Source: Acidobacteriaceae bacterium (GTDB taxonomy: Bacteria > Acidobacteriota > Terriglobia > Terriglobales > Acidobacteriaceae). From it: a stretch of DNA of 64,000 bases. A model generated the notes under the pieces. That model was not told the origin of the DNA. It worked only from the letters and a program-made list of their open reading frames with translations, and made no database searches. The first letter of the stretch is position 1; each line of letters begins with the position of its first letter. Location: the NCBI GenBank assembly GCA_030037635.1, contig JASHQH010000038.1:16386-80385 (forward strand), read 5' to 3'. The translations under genes and the position numbers were made by a program. Shown one piece after another: positions 35,105-43,476 of the stretch.

Positions 35105-35331
35105 TCAGGCAGATTCCAATCCGAGATGGGAATCGTCTTCTCGATGTCCCCCACAATTCGGCCTTTCCCCGCCAGGAACCCGAAGATTTCGTCTTCGTTT
35201 GACTCGGCCCGGATCACTTGAACAACCGGTTTCCCGTGCTTTGTGACCAGCACGGGCCGGCCGCTTTGAGCAACCCGGTCCATGACCGCAAGGCACTGAG
35301 CTTTAAATTGGGCGGCCGGGATTTTTTGCAT
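35101..35331 (-). CDS. Phd/YefM-type antitoxin
   Basis: The tracked ORF runs further upstream, but the ATG at 35331 has a strong AAGGAGG seven to eight bases before it and gives a 76-residue antitoxin (MQKIPAAQFKAQCLAVMD). The N-terminal half, with ARRSG-like VAQSGRPVLVTKHGKPVVQV, is the Phd/YefM DNA-binding fold. The C-terminal half (after VIRAESNEDE) would wrap the toxin. It probably represses its own promoter through the operator at 35354-35373. Confidence 0.88.
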   Translation of the reverse strand: MQKIPAAQFKAQCLAVMDRVAQSGRPVLVTKHGKPVVQVIRAESNEDEIFGFLAGKGRIVGDIEKTIPISDWNLPE

Positions 35332-35353
35332 AAGGCTCCTCCTTCCACCAATA

Positions 35354-35373
35354 TGGTCATAATAATATGACCA
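35354..35373 (-). promoter_or_regulatory. Operator overlapping the -10 box of the toxin-antitoxin promoter
   Basis: TGGTCATA and TATGACCA are perfect 8-bp arms separated by ATAA. The left edge is about 22 bp upstream of the antitoxin ATG. The predicted -10 box (TATTAT on the minus strand, 35359-35364) lies inside it, which fits autorepression. Confidence 0.75.
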
Positions 35374-35387
35374 CTGCGGAATTGCAA
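35359..35387 (-). promoter_or_regulatory. Sigma-70-type promoter of the toxin-antitoxin module
   Basis: On the minus strand, TTGCAA (35382-35387) and TATTAT (35359-35364) are spaced by exactly 17 bp. The -35 box matches four of six consensus bases. The surrounding stretch is markedly A/T-rich compared with the rest of the window. Confidence 0.6.
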
Positions 35388-35434
35388 ATATTGGCCGCGG
35401 AACTTCAGAGCGCATGCAGAGCCTCAGTACGTGG

Positions 35435-36712
35435 CTACGCGTAGATGCCGCGCTGCTTGATGGTGAAGGCGACGCGATCGATGGCCAGCATGTAGGCCGC
35501 GATGCGGTTGTTCACGTCGTGAGCCTCGGCGTAGCGCACCACATCGTCAAAGCTGTCGCGCAGAATGCTTTCGAGCTGCTCGTTCACGACCGCCTCTTTC
35601 CAGAAATATCCCTGCCGGTCCTGCACCCACTCAAAGTAGCTGGCGGTCACGCCGCCGGCATTGGCCAGAATATCGGGCACAATGAAAATCTTCTTCTCGG
35701 CCAGGATCTCGTCGGCCACGGCGGTGGTGGGCCCATTGGCGCCCTCCACCACAATCCGAGCCTTGATCTTGTCGGCGTTGCGGCTGCTGATCACGTTCTC
35801 GGTCGCCGCCGGAATCAGAATCTCGCACTCGCTCACCAGCAGCTCCTCGCTGGGCATGGCCTCGGCGCTGCGGAATCCGAGAATGGTGTTGTTGCGGTAC
35901 TTGTATTCCAGCAGTTGATGGATGTCGATGCCCGCCGGGTTGTAGAGCCCGCCCTCCCGCTCGGCGATGCCGATGATCTTGTAGCCTGCGTCCTGCATCA
36001 GCCGCGCTGCGTTCGATCCCACGTTGCCGAACCCTTGAATGATCACCCGGCAGCCGTCAAGGGGAATGTTCAGATAGCGCAAGCTCTCGTCGCACACCAC
36101 CATCACGCCGCGCCCCGTGGCCTCAACCCGCCCGCGCGAACCGCCGATGTTCAGCGGTTTGCCCGTCACCACGCTGGTTACCGTCTGCCGCATGTGCATG
36201 GAGTAGGTATCCATAATCCACGCCATGGTCTGCTCGTTGGTGTTTACGTCGGGCGCGGGAACGTCCTTCTCCGGCCCAATGAACTCGATGATTTCCGACG
36301 TGTAGCGGCGGGTCAACCGCTCCAGCTCGCCGCGGCTCATGTTTTTGGGGTCGCAGATGATGCCTCCCTTGGCCCCGCCAAAGGGAATGTTTACCACCGC
36401 GCACTTCCACGTCATCCAGCTGGCCAGCGCGCGCACCTCGTCGAGGGTTACGTCGGGTGCATAGCGGATGCCGCCCTTGCACGGACCGCGGGCCATGGAG
36501 TGCTGCACGCGGAACCCCGTGAACATGTCGATCATCCCGTTGTCGAGCGTGACCGGAAAGTGCACGATCACCTCCCGCGACGGCGAGCGCAGCACCTTCC
36601 ACAAGCCCTCATCCAGATTCAGCTTGCGTGCGGCAAAATCGAAGCGCGCGCTCTGCGCCTCCCAGGGATTGATCTCCTGGTCCAGTGTCACGTTGGTTGT
36701 CCGAGTTGCCAT
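35435..36712 (-). CDS. gdhA: Glutamate dehydrogenase (Glu/Leu/Phe/Val family)
   Basis: I choose the ATG at 36712 ([10 protein letters not shown]), preceded by GGAGA with good spacing; the tracked start is 12 bases upstream. The 425-residue product has the substrate domain with [24 protein letters not shown], the catalytic Lys/Asp region [21 protein letters not shown], and the dinucleotide-binding [12 protein letters not shown]. It interconverts glutamate and 2-oxoglutarate with ammonia. Acidic or basic residues after the fingerprint do not let me decide NAD versus NADP. It is followed leftward by the toxin-antitoxin module, but the gap makes co-transcription uncertain. Confidence 0.93.
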   Translation of the reverse strand: MATRTTNVTLDQEINPWEAQSARFDFAARKLNLDEGLWKVLRSPSREVIVHFPVTLDNGMIDMFTGFRVQHSMARGPCKGGIRYAPDVTLDEVRALASWMTWKCAVVNIPFGGAKGGIICDPKNMSRGELERLTRRYTSEIIEFIGPEKDVPAPDVNTNEQTMAWIMDTYSMHMRQTVTSVVTGKPLNIGGSRGRVEATGRGVMVVCDESLRYLNIPLDGCRVIIQGFGNVGSNAARLMQDAGYKIIGIAEREGGLYNPAGIDIHQLLEYKYRNNTILGFRSAEAMPSEELLVSECEILIPAATENVISSRNADKIKARIVVEGANGPTTAVADEILAEKKIFIVPDILANAGGVTASYFEWVQDRQGYFWKEAVVNEQLESILRDSFDDVVRYAEAHDVNNRIAAYMLAIDRVAFTIKQRGIYA

Positions 36713-37053
36713 GTTGCTCTCCATCCTCCGCTACCGATCCCCATCGGCGAAAAGTCGCCGCACTTCAAAGATATAGACGCTGCGGCTTCCACCGGCGCCT
36801 TCGCCCGCCACTGCGCCTTGCAGCGTATCTCGCCGTAGGTCGTGGGGTGTGCGCCGAACCGCCCGTTGCCCCAAACCTCAGTGAGTCTAGGCTGGACAAC
36901 GGCCTGCGTCAAGCCCAGGAGGTGTTAGCAGGCCCCGGGGAATCATGGTCTCCACCCCTTCCCCACGCCCGAGCGCTCCCGTTCGATGAACCCTCCGCAT
37001 CGGCGAGGCGTCCGCTGGGGCCAGTGCGCACCAACAGTTACACTTAGGCTGTG
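36713..37053. other. Intergenic region between divergent gdhA and trpE
   Basis: This 341-bp region should carry both promoters. I looked for a Trp-rich leader peptide with attenuator hairpins before trpE and did not find one. No repeat of the dispersed families is present. Confidence 0.5.
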
Positions 37054-38592
37054 ATGGCCCCTTCCCGCTCAGCCCATCCCAGCCGCAAGGAATTCCTGGC
37101 CCTGGCCCGGACGCACACGCTGGTGCCCGTCTGCCGCACCCTGCTGGCCGACCTGGAAACGCCCGTTTCGGCCTTCCTGCGTGCGGCCTGGCCGGAACGC
37201 GAGTGCTTCCTGCTGGAATCGGTGGAGGGCGGCGAGCAGTTGGGCCGCTACACCTTCATTGGCCTCAACCCGTTCAAGCGCATCGTGGCGCACGGCCGCC
37301 AGATCGCTATCACCGAAGGCCGAAAAACCACCCACCTGGAAGGCGACATCTTCGCCATCCTGCGTGACGCGCTCGGCGGCCACAAGCCCGCGCGCCTGCC
37401 TGGGCTGCCGCCGTTTACCGCCGGCGCCGTAGGCTATTTTGCCTACGACGCCGTACGCCAGATCGAGCGCCTGCCCTCGCTGGCCAAGGATGAACTCGGC
37501 ATTCCCGACGCCTGCCTGCTTTTCTTCGACGAGGTGCTGGCCTTCGACCATGTGCGCAAGGAGATCTGGCTGGTGGTCACGGCCGACGTTTCGCGCGGCA
37601 AGCCTGGAGCAACCTACGATCGCGCCGTCAAGCGCCTCGACCGGCTCGAAAAGCGGCTCGCCGCTCCGCTGCCGGATTTGAATCGGCGCAAACCGCGACA
37701 CCTGGGCAAGCTGCGTGTGCATCACCGCGTCGCCAAAAAGGACTACGAGGCCGCGGTGGAACGTATCAAGGAATACATTCGCGCCGGCGATGCTTTTCAA
37801 GTGGTGATGTCGCAACGCTTCGACGTGGAGCCCGGCGTGGACGCGTTTCAGGTCTACCGCGCCCTGCGCACCGTCAATCCCAGCCCCTACATGTTCTTTC
37901 TGCGTTTCGATCCCGACGCGCCGCTGGGCGCAAGCGCACGCCTCTCGTCCAAAAGGCAGAAAAAAGTGGAGCTTTCAGGCTCGTCGCCCGAGCTGCTGGT
38001 GCGCGTGCACGAGGGAAAGGTCGAGTACCGGCCTATCGCCGGCACGCATCCGCGTGGGCAAAGCGAAGCCGAGGACCAGGCTCTGGCCGAAGAGATGATT
38101 CACGACGAAAAGGAGCGCGCCGAGCACGTCATGCTGGTCGACCTGGGCCGGAACGACGTAGGCCGCGTGAGCCGCTTCGGCAGCGTGAAGGTGGACAAGC
38201 TGATGTTCGTGGAGCGCTACTCACACGTGATGCACATCGTCAGCTCCATCGAAGGCCGGTTGCGCCCCGAACTCACTGCCGTTGACGCTCTGCGCGCCTG
38301 CTTCCCTGCCGGCACGCTTTCGGGCGCGCCCAAAGTGCGCGCCATGGAGATCATTGAGGAGCTCGAGCCCGCGCGGCGCGGCGCCTATGGCGGAACCGTC
38401 CTCTACGCCGACTTTTCGGGCAACCTCGACTCCTGCATCGCCATCCGTTCCATGCTGGCCATCGGCAGCAAAGGCTATTTGCAGGCCGGCGCCGGCATTG
38501 TGGCCGATTCCGTTCCCACGCGCGAGTACCAGGAGTCCATCAACAAGGCGCAGGCGGTGATTCGCGCCATTGAGCGCGCGCGGCAAATGTGA
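37054..38592 (+). CDS. trpE: Anthranilate synthase component I
   Basis: The 512-residue product matches TrpE over its full length: FLLESVEGGEQLGRYTFIG and LNPFKRIVAHG at the N-terminus; then FQVVMSQRF, SPYMFFLRF, SPELLVRVHEGKVEYRPIAGTHPRG, LVDLGRNDVGRV, AGTLSGAPKVRAMEIIEELEP and RRGAYGG in the chorismate-binding domain. It converts chorismate to anthranilate with ammonia supplied by the TrpG subunit. The feedback Trp site (LLES) appears intact. The GTG three bases upstream is an alternative start. Its last 72 bases, including the stop, are duplicated at 39503-39575. Confidence 0.95.
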   Translation: MAPSRSAHPSRKEFLALARTHTLVPVCRTLLADLETPVSAFLRAAWPERECFLLESVEGGEQLGRYTFIGLNPFKRIVAHGRQIAITEGRKTTHLEGDIFAILRDALGGHKPARLPGLPPFTAGAVGYFAYDAVRQIERLPSLAKDELGIPDACLLFFDEVLAFDHVRKEIWLVVTADVSRGKPGATYDRAVKRLDRLEKRLAAPLPDLNRRKPRHLGKLRVHHRVAKKDYEAAVERIKEYIRAGDAFQVVMSQRFDVEPGVDAFQVYRALRTVNPSPYMFFLRFDPDAPLGASARLSSKRQKKVELSGSSPELLVRVHEGKVEYRPIAGTHPRGQSEAEDQALAEEMIHDEKERAEHVMLVDLGRNDVGRVSRFGSVKVDKLMFVERYSHVMHIVSSIEGRLRPELTAVDALRACFPAGTLSGAPKVRAMEIIEELEPARRGAYGGTVLYADFSGNLDSCIAIRSMLAIGSKGYLQAGAGIVADSVPTREYQESINKAQAVIRAIERARQM

Positions 38593-38684
38593 CTAAGGCG
38601 GGGACCGAGGGACTAAGGGAAGTGAGACTGGAAACGCTGGGACCGGCGGAATAGGAAGTAGCTGTCTCACGGGGGAAGTACACG

Positions 38685-39491
38685 ATGGCGATGAATCGCG
38701 GAATCGTTTTCTCGCACGCGCCGCTTGTCGCAGTGCTGCTCGCAATGAGCGGATGTCGCAGCGCCACTTCGCCCTGGAACGGAATCTGGAAGCTGAACCC
38801 GGCTAAGACCCGGCTGCAGCACCCTTACTCCTTCACTATCACAGCCCAGTCTGATGGCGGAATCCGGCGGAAGGACGTTTTATACACTTTCGACTTTCGC
38901 TGCGATGGAAAGGACTACCCGGATACCGCCCGGGTCGATGTAACCGCGTCTTGCCTTCAGGCGAGCACGACCCAGTGGAGGTTCACCTATAAGGGGAAGG
39001 GCAAGACCAGCAGCGATTCCTCGTGGAACCTCTCGCCAGACGGTACGACCTTGACGATTCATGAGAATGTGATCCAGCGCGACGGATCAGCTCGCCCCTA
39101 TGGATCTGTTTATCATCGCACTGGCCAAGGAAAGGGCTTCTATGGCGAATGGCAGTTCGCCGACGAACCTAACCCTCCCACCAGAACACTCGGTCTGTGG
39201 TTAAGGGAAGATCAACTCCGCCTTGCCTACCTGGAAGCCGGTGAATATGTCGATGCGCCCCTCGACGGAGTTCCCACGCGGATGCACGCCCCTCCACAAG
39301 CTATCCAGGGAATCTGGATATCGATCAAACAAGATGGCCCGCGGCAAATGCGTATCGAAGAATCGATTGAGGGGCGGGTTACCGCTGACGGAACGTTGAA
39401 GCTCAGCGAGGATGGCCGCACCATTGTGCAGGAAACATGGGCGCCGGATAAACCAAACGAGATAAACACTCACGTCTACGAGAAGCAATAG
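38685..39491 (+). CDS. Secreted lipoprotein of unknown function
   Basis: The 268-residue product has a lipoprotein signal (LVAVLLAMSGC, Cys at the predicted cleavage). The mature part seems to hold two related beta-sheet modules, one beginning WNGIWKLNPAKTRL and the other IQGIWISIKQDGPRQ. The W-x-G-x-W opening suggests a secreted beta-barrel or sandwich of the kind found in acidobacterial proteins that start with 'GTWKLN...K'. The function is unknown. GGGGGAAG precedes the start. The gene sits exactly between trpE and a copy of the trpE 3' end, so it appears to have been brought in by an insertion or duplication event. Confidence 0.75.
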   Translation: MAMNRGIVFSHAPLVAVLLAMSGCRSATSPWNGIWKLNPAKTRLQHPYSFTITAQSDGGIRRKDVLYTFDFRCDGKDYPDTARVDVTASCLQASTTQWRFTYKGKGKTSSDSSWNLSPDGTTLTIHENVIQRDGSARPYGSVYHRTGQGKGFYGEWQFADEPNPPTRTLGLWLREDQLRLAYLEAGEYVDAPLDGVPTRMHAPPQAIQGIWISIKQDGPRQMRIEESIEGRVTADGTLKLSEDGRTIVQETWAPDKPNEINTHVYEKQ

Positions 39492-39502
39492 ATCATACGC
39501 GG

Positions 39503-39575
39503 CGCGAGTACCAGGAGTCCATCAACAAAGGCGCAGGCCGTGATTCGCGCCATTGAGCGCGCACGGCAAATGTGA
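39503..39575 (+). pseudogene. Duplicated 3' end of trpE
   Basis: Seventy-three bases match trpE 38521-38592 with one inserted A and two substitutions, ending at the same TGA (CGGCAAATGTGA). It is a remnant without a start and is frameshifted relative to trpE. Directly after it comes AAGACAGGGATTAGGGAAC, a gene-end repeat, suggesting this is the original trpE terminus and 38593-39502 is the inserted segment. Confidence 0.9.
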
Positions 39576-39677
39576 AAGACAGGGATTAGGGAACATTTAA
39601 GATCACGGCACTCCCACCTTCGAGGCACACTCCCAGGTTGCCGCCAGAAATAAGATGGATGCCAAGGGAAGACGCCC

Positions 39678-40247
39678 ATGGAGACCTTGGCAGGCCGTAT
39701 GAACTGGGAACGGACGAAGGACGGAGTGCGCATTGTCCTGCCCTTTCGCCTTTCCCTCGTTCATTACTCTCTCATGCTCTGGTCGCTCTATCTCCCGCTG
39801 ACTGCGTTCAACCTGCTTGACAACCCGCAATGCCCTGCACTGATCAGGGGTTCTCGGCTACTCTTGGGTCTTTCTGTTTGCGTGTTCCTCGGCACCTGGT
39901 TCTTGGCCCTCTATGTCCGCCGCGCCATTGAGATCACCCCTCACAATTTGCGCATCGCCGGATGGCTCCTCAGCAGGGTGCTCAAGGAGCAATCATTCGC
40001 CACCCAGCGCCTCTACGACCTCCGTATCAACCAAATGGTTTCCGAGCTGACCGGCAAGGATGTTCCCAACCGGAACACGGTTGAGATCAATCGGGGCGCC
40101 TCAGAGGTGACGCTGGCGCGCGGATTGACGGACGAAGAAGCCGACGCTTTGTGCACAAAGCTGATGGAAGTGTATCGGTTTCCTGCGGGTCTTGCTGAAA
40201 ATCCGGGAAACGGCGAGGGAGCTCGAGCAGCTTTCCAGCGAGGGTAG
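39678..40247 (+). CDS. Membrane protein with possible PH-like domain
   Basis: The 189-residue product has two hydrophobic helices (SLVHYSLMLWSLYLPLTAFNL and LLLGLSVCVFLGTWFLALYV). A cytoplasmic-looking beta-rich region follows, with IEITPHNLRIAGWLLSRV, then TVEINRGASEVTLARGLTDEEADALCTKL. This order (two helices, then strands and a last helix) resembles bacterial PH-like membrane proteins, but no family can be fixed. A second ATG at 39699 is an alternative start. No neighbour suggests a pathway. Confidence 0.65.
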   Translation: METLAGRMNWERTKDGVRIVLPFRLSLVHYSLMLWSLYLPLTAFNLLDNPQCPALIRGSRLLLGLSVCVFLGTWFLALYVRRAIEITPHNLRIAGWLLSRVLKEQSFATQRLYDLRINQMVSELTGKDVPNRNTVEINRGASEVTLARGLTDEEADALCTKLMEVYRFPAGLAENPGNGEGARAAFQRG

Positions 40248-40341
40248 CTCGTGATCCAGAAAAAGACGGATTGCACAGCCCCATGCGCCAACCCCAGGCC
40301 GATCGGTAGCGCCAAACCGCTTTCCGGTTACCGAGCGCTCC

Positions 40342-40490
40342 GTTTTACCGCGTCCGGCAATGTCTCACGATGTCTTACAGCTTCGTCTTACGGCCCAATC
40401 CGGTGTCTTACAACGTCTTACCGCGCCTTACGCGGCGGTCTTACGCCGTCTTGCGCAGCGGTCTTGCCGCGTCTTACGCGGTCTGACACC
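40342..40490. repeat. 10-bp-phased GTCTTAC array
   Basis: GTCTTAC or close variants begin at 40342, 40352, 40362, 40372, 40385, 40405, 40415, 40425, 40438, 40448, 40461, 40471 and 40481. Spacings are 10 or 13 bp, with one of 20. Typical units are GTCTTACAAC, GTCTTACCGC and GTCTTACGCG. It lies in a 358-bp gap with no gene. No CRISPR-like spacers are present. Confidence 0.85.
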
Positions 40491-40559
40491 CTCCGCGCCC
40501 CTCTCTGTCACGGCGAGAAATCTTAGCTCCGTGCCTTCTACTCCTATTGGCTACCGGCT

Positions 40560-40605
40560 GCACCCTGCCTTCTGTTCCCTGTTGCCTGTTCCCTGCTGCC
40601 TGCTT
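40560..40605. repeat. CAGGGAACAG-type repeat at a minus-strand stop codon
   Basis: The top strand reads CTTCTGTTCCCTGTTGCCTG, then TTCCCTGCTGCCTGCTT. On the minus strand the TAA stop of the next gene leads directly into AAGCAGGCAGCAGGGAACAG. Confidence 0.85.
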
Positions 40606-41757
40606 TTACTCCGCCCCGAAAACTTTGCCGAAGAAGCCGCCTATCCTCCTGAAGAATCCCTTCTTCTTTGGCTTGGAAGGCTTTGTTGCCGCAGGAGTTG
40701 CGCTCGCCGGCTGCGCAGGCGTGGCTGCGGCCGCACGAGAAGCAGCAGGCGCGGCTGGACCGGTCGCCGCGCCCGCTGCCGGAGCGCGCGGGACAGCCGT
40801 GGCAGCCGCCGCGTGCCCGGTTCCGCTATACGAAAGCGCGGCCATCGCGCCCGGCTGCGATGCCGGAGCCTTTGTCACCACAGGCGGGGCATTCGCCGGC
40901 GGCGTCAGTCCTTCGCTCTGCGCCAGCGGAAACGCGTTGGCTTCCATCTCGGGCGGCGGCGGGCATCCGCACGGCTCCTGCTCCCGTTCGTTTACCGTCG
41001 ACAGGCTGCCGTGCTCAAACATCACGCGCTGGCCCGCCTGCACCCGGTAAAGACCACCCTCGAACACGCTGCTCACCACCACGTAGGGTGAATCGTTTCC
41101 GGAATTGTCCACGCAGGTGTCTCCATTTTCCCCAAGCCGCACCCTCACATCGGCCGGGTTCGGCCCGCCGATCAGAATACGGAAGTAGGGCGTCAGCAGC
41201 GTGTCGGCGTTCTGCTCGCGCGCCTTACTGGCGGCAAAGCTCATCTCCACCGCGCCGTGATCGAGAGCAATCAGCAGCCCCGGCACCTCGCCCGCCTGAG
41301 CACTGGCGTCGGCCGCCAACTTCACGGTGCTCGAGGCGCAGACGCGCAGGGTGCCGCGGTAGGGCAGCGTGACCACCGCGGTTCGCGACCCTGCGGTGAT
41401 CGACCCGCTCGCCGTCACGAAGGCTCTTCCGTTCAATGCCTGGATGGGGCCGGTGACCGAGTAGGCCGCACCCGGAACGGATCTGTCGACGGAAACGATG
41501 GCCACAGGGGTCGCGTTCAATTCGGAAGCCCAACCCTCGTACTGGCTCGGCTGCGCGGCCGGAGCTGCGGGTGGCTGCGCTGGCGGGGCTGCGGGGGTTT
41601 GTGCCGGAGATGTTTGCGCTGGCGCGGAACCAGGCTTGGGCGTCTGTGGCGCCATTTGCGCCCAGCCCGGCGAAGCTGCCAACGCCGCCATGGCGACGAT
41701 CCCCGGCGTGGGCCAACCACATCCAATGTGCATCCCGGTCTTCAACGCAGACTGCAT
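40606..41757 (-). CDS. Secreted FecR-like protein with Pro/Ala-rich ends and cationic tail
   Basis: The 383-residue product has a signal region (PGIVAMAALAASPGWAQ), a Pro/Ala/Gln-rich linker to about residue 70, and a beta-rich central domain (about 80-265). The central domain contains GRAFVTASGSITAGSRTAVVT and YRGTLRVCASSTVKLA, like FecR-type beta-helical modules. A CGCPPPP motif and a long Ala/Pro-rich region follow. The last 20 or so residues (KPKKKGFFRRIGGFFGKVFG) are strongly basic and amphipathic. The function is unknown. The tail may bind the membrane or peptidoglycan (inference). It is encoded 3 bp from trpG's stop on the same strand, so it is probably co-transcribed with trpG. Confidence 0.7.
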   Translation of the reverse strand: MQSALKTGMHIGCGWPTPGIVAMAALAASPGWAQMAPQTPKPGSAPAQTSPAQTPAAPPAQPPAAPAAQPSQYEGWASELNATPVAIVSVDRSVPGAAYSVTGPIQALNGRAFVTASGSITAGSRTAVVTLPYRGTLRVCASSTVKLAADASAQAGEVPGLLIALDHGAVEMSFAASKAREQNADTLLTPYFRILIGGPNPADVRVRLGENGDTCVDNSGNDSPYVVVSSVFEGGLYRVQAGQRVMFEHGSLSTVNEREQEPCGCPPPPEMEANAFPLAQSEGLTPPANAPPVVTKAPASQPGAMAALSYSGTGHAAAATAVPRAPAAGAATGPAAPAASRAAAATPAQPASATPAATKPSKPKKKGFFRRIGGFFGKVFGAE

Positions 41758-41760
41758 TCG

Positions 41761-42339
<579 letters not shown>

Positions 42340-42513
42340 CCAAATCCCAGTGTAGCGCGGGCCAGCGGCCTGCTTCTCCCGCGCAGCCGGGAGAAAAGCG
42401 TCCCGGCAGGCAGACGGCTGCTTGGCGAGGATCAGAATCCTTGCTGTTTTCGACGTCAAAAAGTAAACTCCTCGTGAACTCATCGTTTTCGCAGTCCATC
42501 GAGGAGCGCCGCG

Positions 42514-42909
42514 ATGAAACAACGTCAGAGAGTCGCGCAACTGCTGGCCGGGTTGGGAGCGGCCGTCGCTCTGACCGGCGCCGTTCTTCACCTGGTGCTG
42601 GGGTATCCGCAGGTTGTGGCCGCTCTTGCCGCGTCGAATCTAGGCACCGAATTCAAAGACGCATTGCGAGCGGCCTTCCTCATGCTTGGGTTCACCTGGA
42701 TCGCCATGGCAATCGTCGTGCTGATTGCAGCGTTCACGGAAACAAAAATACGAAAGGCGACGGTGCTGTTCTGCGGATTTGCGCTGCTGGTGCAGATACC
42801 CAGCTGGGTTGGCCTGATGGGTTGGTTCATTGGCAATGAGATGTTCGTCGCTGCGGGAGCACTTATCGTATGCGGCGGACTGGTTTTTCCGCCGGCCTCG
42901 GCGCAATAG
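42514..42909 (+). CDS. Four-helix membrane protein of unknown function
   Basis: The 131-residue product has four hydrophobic helices ([78 protein letters not shown]) with short polar loops. GAGGAG precedes the start by about ten bases. No conserved catalytic residue is apparent. It is divergent from trpG with a 174-bp gap and precedes acyP. Confidence 0.7.
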   Translation: MKQRQRVAQLLAGLGAAVALTGAVLHLVLGYPQVVAALAASNLGTEFKDALRAAFLMLGFTWIAMAIVVLIAAFTETKIRKATVLFCGFALLVQIPSWVGLMGWFIGNEMFVAAGALIVCGGLVFPPASAQ

Positions 42910-42996
42910 CCGGCACGGCCCCATGGGATCGGCTTGCTGACTCGCTGACCTGCCAGCGCATCTTGCGTCCGCTCGCGCACATCTGCAACACTGGCC

Positions 42997-43290
42997 ATGG
43001 CCGAGGCGATGGTTCTCCACTTCCTCATTCAAGGGCGCGTGCAGGGGGTCGGCTTCCGCTGGTTTGTGCAGCGCGAGGCCAGCGAGTTGAACCTGCGCGG
43101 CTGGGTGCGCAACACCGAAGATGGCGACGTGGAAGTGGTAGCAGCGGGCGATTCAGAAGATCTCACCGATCTTCGCGCCAGCCTCAAGCGCGGGCCGCGC
43201 GGCGCCCGCGTGGATCACGTCGTCGAGCACCACCTCCAGGACAGCGAGGTGGAAGGCCTCACCTCGTTCCAGATCGACGGCGCCTGGTGA
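42997..43290 (+). CDS. acyP: Acylphosphatase
   Basis: The 97-residue product is a complete acylphosphatase. The phosphate-binding loop is GRVQGVGFRWFV with the catalytic Arg, and the catalytic Asn is in GWVRNTEDGDVEV. The enzyme hydrolyses acyl-phosphates such as acetyl- or carbamoyl-phosphate in the cytoplasm. The ATG at 43009 is an alternative start, closer to the usual N-terminus. A CAGGGAACAG-family repeat starts at its stop. Confidence 0.93.
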   Translation: MAEAMVLHFLIQGRVQGVGFRWFVQREASELNLRGWVRNTEDGDVEVVAAGDSEDLTDLRASLKRGPRGARVDHVVEHHLQDSEVEGLTSFQIDGAW

Positions 43291-43335
43291 AAAAAGCAGG
43301 GGATCAGGGATTAGGGAACAGGGAATAGAAGACCA
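43291..43335. repeat. CAGGGAACAG-type repeat after acyP
   Basis: The TGA stop is followed by AAAAAGCAGGGGATCAGGGA, then TTAGGGAACAGGGAATAGAA, the form seen elsewhere with GATCAGG and ATTAGGG variants. Confidence 0.85.
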
Positions 43336-43440
43336 TAAAAAGCCATAGACATTGAGAACCATACATAGGAAATGCCTTTGATCGTGCGCTTGCCTGCTGT
43401 TCCAGCTAGGGGCGCACGCCGACCTGCAGTCTTTTATGCC

Positions 43441-43476
43441 TTGTGTCGCCTGTTCCCTAATCCCTGCTCCCTGCTT
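43441..43476. repeat. CAGGGAACAG-type repeat at a minus-strand stop codon
   Basis: GTTCCCTAATCCCTGCTCCC then TGCTTT leads to the stop (TTA) of the lipoprotein gene. Together with 43291-43335 it forms an inverted pair in the convergent gap after acyP. Confidence 0.85.

Noticed and set aside
35414-36838. 474-codon plus-strand ORF opposite gdhA
   Set aside because: gdhA is unambiguous, and the antisense frame has no family features.
37054-39575. Transposon insertion explaining the trpE end duplication
   Set aside because: No transposase, terminal inverted repeats or short target-site duplication are visible. The 72-bp repeat is too long for a typical target duplication, so the mechanism is left open.
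40342-40490. CRISPR array interpretation of the GTCTTAC repeats
   Set aside because: Units are 10-13 bp with no unique spacers of 25-40 bp and no cas genes in the window.
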